Below are positions 59,703-64,000 of a stretch of 64,000 nucleotides of DNA, piece by piece (position 1 is the first letter of the stretch; every line of letters begins with the position of its first letter). The notes under the pieces are model-generated. The model was given only the letters and a program-made list of their open reading frames with translations. It was not told the origin of the DNA and searched no databases. Source of the stretch: Halogeometricum sp. S3BR5-2 (GTDB taxonomy: Archaea > Halobacteriota > Halobacteria > Halobacteriales > Haloferacaceae); NCBI RefSeq assembly GCF_031624635.1, contig NZ_JAMQOQ010000001.1, positions 682,001 through 746,000 on the forward strand. The letters are read 5' to 3'. The translations under genes and the position numbers were made by a program.

Positions 59703-60542
59703 GTGTCACGACACAGCGAGTGGACGGAGCGGCAGGACTCGACGACCGTCGCCGTCGACGGACACGACCTCGACGTGGCCTTCTACGACGAGGGATCCGG
59801 CGACCCCGTCGTGCTCCTGCACGGGATTCCGACGTGGTCGTTCCTCTGGCGCGACGTCGTCCCCGGCCTCGAAGACGAGCGCAGGGTGATCGTTCCCGAC
59901 ATGGTCGGCTACGGCAACTCGTCGATGGCGGACGGGTTCGACCGGTCGATTCGGGCGCAGGAGGAGATGATCGACGGCCTGCTCGACGAACTCGGGGTCG
60001 AGACGGTCTCGTTCGTCGGGCACGACCTCGGTGGCGGCGTCGGCCTCCGCTACGCGTCGCACCGACCGGACGCCGTCGACGAACTCGTCCTCTCGAACGC
60101 CGTCGCGTACGACTCCTGGCCCATCGAGGCCGTCAACGACATCGGTCTCCCGTCGACGGTCGAGGAGAACGACGTCGACGACCTGCAGGAGATGCTCGAC
60201 GGTCTGTACCGGAAGACGCTCTTCGACGACGACCCGAGCGATGAGTTCGTCGAGGGGATGAAATCCCAGTGGCGGTCCGAGCGGGGAGCGGTCTCCCTGA
60301 GCCGAAACGCCGTCGCGACGAACACGAACCACACGACAGAAATCGACTACGGTGACATCGCCGCCGAGACGCTCCTGCTCTGGGGCGCGGACGACGAGTT
60401 CCAACCCGTCTCGTACGCCGAACGGTTGCGGGACGACCTGGACGACGCCGAGGTGCGAGGACTCGACGACGCGAGACACTGGGTGATGCAGGACCGCCCG
60501 GACGCCTACCGCGAGGAGTTGCGGTCGTTCCTCCTCGGATAA
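59703..60542 (+). CDS. Alpha/beta hydrolase, haloalkane-dehalogenase/epoxide-hydrolase-like
   Basis: This 279-residue alpha/beta hydrolase begins at GTG 59703. It has HGIPTWSFLWRDVVPGL (40-56), where dehalogenases have their halide-site segment, a nucleophile elbow VGHDLGGG with Asp108, and a catalytic His in DDARHWVMQDRPD. The residue after the nucleophile is Leu, whereas true dehalogenases have Trp there. It is therefore better viewed as a DhlA/EH-related hydrolase of unknown substrate. Confidence 0.87.
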   Translation: MSRHSEWTERQDSTTVAVDGHDLDVAFYDEGSGDPVVLLHGIPTWSFLWRDVVPGLEDERRVIVPDMVGYGNSSMADGFDRSIRAQEEMIDGLLDELGVETVSFVGHDLGGGVGLRYASHRPDAVDELVLSNAVAYDSWPIEAVNDIGLPSTVEENDVDDLQEMLDGLYRKTLFDDDPSDEFVEGMKSQWRSERGAVSLSRNAVATNTNHTTEIDYGDIAAETLLLWGADDEFQPVSYAERLRDDLDDAEVRGLDDARHWVMQDRPDAYREELRSFLLG

Positions 60543-60581
60543 GACGAAATACTGAAACGCCGCCACCGGGAAGGGGAGTGC

Positions 60582-60866
60582 ATGGAACTGCGGGTCATCA
60601 ACAAGACGGACGAGGAACTCCGCCTCGAAATCGCGGGCGAGGACCACACCTTCATGAACGTCATCAAGGGCGCCCTGCTGGAGACGCCGGGCGTCGCCGC
60701 GGCGACGTACGACATGAACCCCGAGCAGTCAGGCGGTCAGACCGACCCCATCCTCTCGGTGCGGACCGAACCGGGTACGGACCCCCTGGACGCCCTCGGC
60801 GACGCCTCCCGGCGCGTGCAGGACCTCTCGGCGAACTTCACGAACGAGTTCGAAGCCGCGCTGTAG
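60582..60866 (+). CDS. rpoL: RNA polymerase subunit Rpo11 (RpoL)
   Basis: This 94-residue archaeal counterpart of Rpb11 pairs with subunit D in the polymerase assembly platform. The signature segment GEDHTFMNVIKGALLETPGV (19-38) matches the family H-T-[FL]-x-N-x-[LI]-x-x-x-L pattern. DPILSVRTEPGTDPLDALGD and the C-terminal helix follow. GAAATACTG (60546-60554) could be the TATA box, 28-36 bp upstream. The neighbouring genes show no functional link. Confidence 0.95.
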   Translation: MELRVINKTDEELRLEIAGEDHTFMNVIKGALLETPGVAAATYDMNPEQSGGQTDPILSVRTEPGTDPLDALGDASRRVQDLSANFTNEFEAAL

Positions 60867-60872
60867 TCGGAC

Positions 60873-61427
60873 CTACGACGGGCGGTACGTCTTCTCGCCG
60901 GCGCGAATCGGCACGTCGAGCCAGTTCTCCATCGGGACGAGCGGACACTCGTAGCGCTCGCTGTAGGCGCAGAAGGGGTTGTACGCCGCGTTGAAATCGA
61001 GCACCCACGCCTCGCCCTCACGGTCGTCGGGGTCCTCCAAGTCGAGATAGCGGCCCGCGCCGTACGTCTCCTCGCCGCTGGTCTCGTCGCGGAACGGCAC
61101 CCACAGGCGACGCTCGTCGGGATTCGAGCGGTAGGCGTCGAGCGTCACTTCGTTTCCCTCCATCTCGAACGCGAACGACCCCCAGACGAGGTAGTCGCGT
61201 TCGCCCTCGGTCGTCGTGTCGACGGTGATGGTCTCTTTCGTCTCGTACTCGTCGAGTTCGACGACGAAGCGGTACGATTCGTCCGGTTCGAAGTAGGAGA
61301 GGCCGTCGAACGTCTCGCGCTGGTCGGCCGGAACCGGCGAGTTCGGGTCGCGCGCGAAGTACTCGTCCTTGTGCTCTCGGGTCGTCAGCAGCGCATCGCG
61401 CCACGCGTCGGTGTCGAGCGAACTCAT
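60873..61427 (-). CDS. DUF1684-family protein
   Basis: This 184-residue protein starts at MSSLDTDAWRDALLTTREHK (61427); longer upstream reading runs into hisF antisense-like sequence. The family pattern is clear: SPVPADQRETFDGLSYFEPD, VWGSFAFEMEGNEVTLDAYR, WVPFRDETSGEETYGAGRYL and the strongly conserved end DFNAAYNPFCAYSERYECPL with ENWLDVPIRAGEK. DUF1684 is widespread in bacteria and haloarchaea with no assigned reaction. It converges with rpoL. Confidence 0.9.
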   Translation of the reverse strand: MSSLDTDAWRDALLTTREHKDEYFARDPNSPVPADQRETFDGLSYFEPDESYRFVVELDEYETKETITVDTTTEGERDYLVWGSFAFEMEGNEVTLDAYRSNPDERRLWVPFRDETSGEETYGAGRYLDLEDPDDREGEAWVLDFNAAYNPFCAYSERYECPLVPMENWLDVPIRAGEKTYRPS

Positions 61428-61525
61428 GGGTGGCGGTACGCGCTCCGAGAACTTGAACGCGGCCGCGGTCCCGCGCCGACGCCGCACGACCGGCCGGGAG
61501 CGGCCGTACAACCGACCGCCCCGAC

Positions 61526-62338
61526 TCAGAGCCGAACGGGCACGTCGCGTTCGTCGAGGTACTCCTTCACGTCGCGGATGGTGTACTCGTCGAAGTGGAA
61601 GATGGATGCCGCGAGGCCGGCGTCGGCGTTCGCCTCGGTGAACACCTCGTACATGTCCTCCGGCCCGCCGCACCCAGAGGAGGCGATGACGGGCGTCGAC
61701 ACCTCGTCGCAGACGGCCTTCGTGAGGGGGATGTCGTAGCCGTCTTTCGTCCCGTCGGCGTCGATGGAGTTGACGAACAACTCGCCCGCGCCGCGGGACT
61801 CGGCCTCCGCGGCCCACTCGACCACGTCGGTGCCGGTGCCCTCGCGGCCGCCCTTGACGGTGCACTCGAACCAGCAGGACTCGCCGTCGACTTCGACGTA
61901 GTGCTCGCCACCCTCGTCGTAGCGCCGTCGGGCGTCCACCGAGATGACGATGCACTGCGACCCGAACGCCCGCGCCCCCTCGCCGATCAGGTCGGGGTTC
62001 CGGAGCGCCGCGGTGTTGATGGACACCTTGTCGGCCCCCGCACGGAGCGTCTCTTTGATGTCCTCGCGGGTGCGGATGCCGCCGCCGACGGTCAGCGGGA
62101 TGAACACCTCGTCGGCGACGCGCGAGACGGTGTCGAGCATCGTCGCCCGCCCCTCCGCGGAGGCGGTGATGTCGAGGAAGACGAACTCGTCGGCGCCGGC
62201 CTCGTTGTACCGCTTGGCCATCTCCACCGGGTCGCCGGTGTGCTTCAGGTCCTCGAAGTTGACGCCGGTGTAGACGGCTGGTTCGCCGTCGTCGTCCAGG
62301 TCGACGTCGATACAGGGGATGATGCGCTTCGTGAGCAT
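61526..62338 (-). CDS. hisF: Imidazole glycerol phosphate synthase subunit HisF
   Basis: This 270-residue (beta/alpha)8 cyclase subunit makes imidazole glycerol phosphate and AICAR in histidine synthesis, using ammonia from His[16 protein letters not shown] gives catalytic Asp11; the second catalytic Asp lies in [16 protein letters not shown] near residue 137. Phosphate sites are [13 protein letters not shown] and [13 protein letters not shown]. An insertion after strand 5 ([20 protein letters not shown]) is short. The other his genes are not in the window. Confidence 0.96.
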   Translation of the reverse strand: MLTKRIIPCIDVDLDDDGEPAVYTGVNFEDLKHTGDPVEMAKRYNEAGADEFVFLDITASAEGRATMLDTVSRVADEVFIPLTVGGGIRTREDIKETLRAGADKVSINTAALRNPDLIGEGARAFGSQCIVISVDARRRYDEGGEHYVEVDGESCWFECTVKGGREGTGTDVVEWAAEAESRGAGELFVNSIDADGTKDGYDIPLTKAVCDEVSTPVIASSGCGGPEDMYEVFTEANADAGLAASIFHFDEYTIRDVKEYLDERDVPVRL

Positions 62339-62553
62339 TCCTTGCTATCGAGTTCGCGTATGGGCCGTTTGACCGTTTCGACTGTCGCCGTTCTCGCGCC
62401 GAACGCGGCGCGGACGCCACGAACGTTCATACGGGATGGCGCGGCCAGCGTCGCCGTGCGCTGACCGACGACCCGGCGCGTCCGCGACTGTGCGACACGC
62501 CGCGCCGGGAGCGGAGCGGTCCCCGTGTCGCCTGTTCGCCTGCCCTGACCCGT

Positions 62554-64000
62554 TCACTCGCACCGGTAGACGCGGGCCTCCCACGGGCGGAGGCGGAACT
62601 CGCCGGCGAGGAGTTCCGAGACGGCCCGGCCGCCGCCGTCGTAGTTCGAGAGCGCCAGCGTCGCCTCGTCGGCGTCGACGGGAACCTCGACGGTCGTCTC
62701 CCCGCTCGCGAAGTTGAGCGCGACGAACAGTCGCTCCTCGCCCAGCGTCCGTTCGTACGCCCACACCCGCTCGTGGTCCTGCACGAACGGTTCGTAGTCG
62801 CCGTAGACGACCACGTCGTTCTCGCCGCGGAACTCGACGAGTCGCCGGTAGTACTCGTACACCGACGCGTCGTCGGCGCGTTCTGCCTCGGCGTTCACCT
62901 CGTCGTAGTTGGGGTTGACCGCTATCCACGGTTCCGCCTCCGAGAAGCCGGCGTGCTCGTCGTCGGACCACTGCATCGGCGTCCGCGCGTTGTCGCGGCT
63001 GTTGGCGCGGAGGCCGTCGCGGACCGCGTCGAACGACGCCACCTCGCCGGCGTCGAGGGCGCTCTGGACGGGGTTGAGCGTCTCCACGTCGCGGAAGTCC
63101 TCGAGGGAGTCGAAGGGGTAGTTGGTCATCCCCAACTCCTCGCCCTGATAGACGTACGGCGTCCCCCGGAGCGTGTGGAGCAGGGTGCCGAGCAGTTTCG
63201 CCGACTCCTTGCGGTACTCCCCGTCGTCGCCGAACCGCGAGACCATCCGCGGTTGGTCGTGGTTGTTCAGGTACAGCGAGTTCCACCCCTCCCCTTCGAG
63301 GCCGTCCTGCCAGCGGTCGAAGACGGCCTTCAGGTCGGTGAGGTCCCAGTCGCTCGTCTCCCAGATGCGGTCGCCCTGGTCGAGGAGGACGTGCTCGAAG
63401 TGAAACAGCATCGAGAGACCGTCGCCGTCCTCGTCCGGGGAGACGTAGCGACGCGCGTGGTCCAGCGGCAGGGGGTCGCCGATCATCTCGCCGACCGTGA
63501 GGAGTCCGCGGTCGAGGACGCGGTCGCGCATCTCGCCGAGGTACTCGTGGATTCGGGGGCCGTTGATGGGGAGTTCGTCGTTCGGGAGGCCCTCGGGCTT
63601 GGAGATGAGGTTGATGACGTCCATCCGGAAGCCGTCGATGTCCTTCTCTATCCACCAGTTCATCATCTCGAAGACGTCGTCGCGGACGGCCGGGTTCTCC
63701 CAGTTCAGGTCCGGTTGCTTGCGGTCGAACAGGTGGAGATACCACTCGCCGGTGCCCTCGTGGTACTCCCAGGCAGGTCCGCCGAAGAACGACTCCCAGT
63801 CGTTCGGCGGCGCCTCGTCCGCGGGGCCGAGTTCGTACTCGCGGTCCGCCTCCGCGGCGTCGCGCCCCTCGCGCCAGAAGTAGTAGTCGCGGTACTCGGC
63901 GTCCTTCGATTCCAGCGCGTTCCGGAACCACTCGTGCTCGTCGGACGTGTGGTTCACCACGAGGTCCATGATGAGGCGGATGTCGCGGTCGTGGAGGGCG
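62554..64000 (-). CDS. GH13 alpha-glucosidase / oligo-1,6-glucosidase, 5' end beyond window
   Basis: The last 480 or so codons are present; the reading frame continues past the right edge (ALHDRDIRLIMDLVVNHTSDE). Family signatures: DLVVNHTS (region I), DGFRMDVINLISK with nucleophile Asp (region II), LLTVGEMIGD with acid/base Glu (region III) and NNHDQPRMVSRFG (region IV). LRGTPYVYQGEELGMTNYPF and ARTPMQWSDDEHAGF are typical of the oligo-1,6-glucosidase/alpha-glucosidase (GH13_31-like) group. It probably hydrolyses short alpha-glucosides in the cytoplasm. Confidence 0.92.
   Translation of the reverse strand, partial: ALHDRDIRLIMDLVVNHTSDEHEWFRNALESKDAEYRDYYFWREGRDAAEADREYELGPADEAPPNDWESFFGGPAWEYHEGTGEWYLHLFDRKQPDLNWENPAVRDDVFEMMNWWIEKDIDGFRMDVINLISKPEGLPNDELPINGPRIHEYLGEMRDRVLDRGLLTVGEMIGDPLPLDHARRYVSPDEDGDGLSMLFHFEHVLLDQGDRIWETSDWDLTDLKAVFDRWQDGLEGEGWNSLYLNNHDQPRMVSRFGDDGEYRKESAKLLGTLLHTLRGTPYVYQGEELGMTNYPFDSLEDFRDVETLNPVQSALDAGEVASFDAVRDGLRANSRDNARTPMQWSDDEHAGFSEAEPWIAVNPNYDEVNAEAERADDASVYEYYRRLVEFRGENDVVVYGDYEPFVQDHERVWAYERTLGEERLFVALNFASGETTVEVPVDADEATLALSNYDGGGRAVSELLAGEFRLRPWEARVYRCE

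Noticed and set aside
59703-60542. Annotation as a true haloalkane dehalogenase
   Set aside because: The halide-binding Trp after the nucleophile is Leu in this protein, so only a general hydrolase call is justified.
62339-62553. Regulatory element or small gene between hisF and the GH13 gene
   Set aside because: I saw only GC-rich sequence with no TATA box at a useful distance, no palindrome and no credible frame.

Overview
The window is about 68% GC, its proteins are strongly acidic, and many genes have an A/T-rich TATA element 25-30 bp before the start codon with no leader. With the gas-vesicle genes, DpsA, RpoL, HisF, an SRP (7S) RNA and Tat lipoproteins, this points to a haloarchaeon. 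A Haloferax/Halogeometricum-like member of Haloferacales is my guess; the sequence alone does not fix the genus.

Layout. 1-8.9 kb: housekeeping and metabolism: two small upstream ORFs coupled to larger genes, a YdbS/YdbT-type PH-domain pair, a VOC protein, beta-carbonic anhydrase, a KDPG-aldolase-family protein, an HtrA-like protease and a fused 3-hydroxyacyl-CoA dehydrogenase/enoyl-CoA hydratase. 8.9-15.1 kb: an ABC-2 exporter, a Tat-exported sugar dehydrogenase lipoprotein, a Gfo/Idh/MocA oxidoreductase, an aldo/keto reductase and two small genes. 15.1-18.1 kb: cytochrome oxidase assembly and structure (CtaA-like/CtaB fusion, CoxB). 18.2-28.2 kb: a JAMM peptidase-ribL-biotin ligase operon, a kinase, a DHH/RecJ-like nuclease, a phospholipase D-like protein, an acidic HEAT-repeat protein, a nitrilase and a BtuF-like protein. 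28.2-34.3 kb: dpsA and a small gene, both preceded by the same DtxR-like palindrome, then an Old Yellow Enzyme, a thiolase/OB-fold pair and the SRP RNA.

34.4-41.1 kb: an MFS transporter, TatA and a compact divergent gas-vesicle cluster, gvpA-gvpO leftward and gvpF-G-X-J-K-L-M rightward. These are the eight genes known to suffice for haloarchaeal gas vesicles plus one unrecognised gene (X). gvpC, N, D, E, an Hsp20-type gvpH and gvpI are not seen here. 41.4-45 kb: an HTH regulator, small membrane proteins, a YihY-family protein and an SDR. 45.0-45.4 kb: tRNA-Gly(TCC) in a patchwork of duplicated tRNA ends and short repeats, which resembles an integration scar.

45.4-54.9 kb: an HTTM membrane protein, a thioredoxin-reductase-like flavoprotein, a Trm9-like methyltransferase, a secretion ATPase plus TadC/PilC pair with no pilin beside it, and a uracil-DNA-glycosylase-family protein. 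54.9-55.3 kb: an A/T-richer gap with no convincing gene but several inverted repeats. 55.3-64 kb: a DUF4097 lipoprotein, two metallo-beta-lactamase-fold hydrolases, a J-domain membrane protein, an alpha/beta hydrolase, RpoL, a DUF1684 protein, HisF and a GH13 glucosidase that runs off the right edge.

Start codons were chosen by combining family alignment from memory, overlaps with neighbours (ATGA/GTGA) and the position of TATA elements. Family assignments come from recognising motifs by eye; no searches were run.
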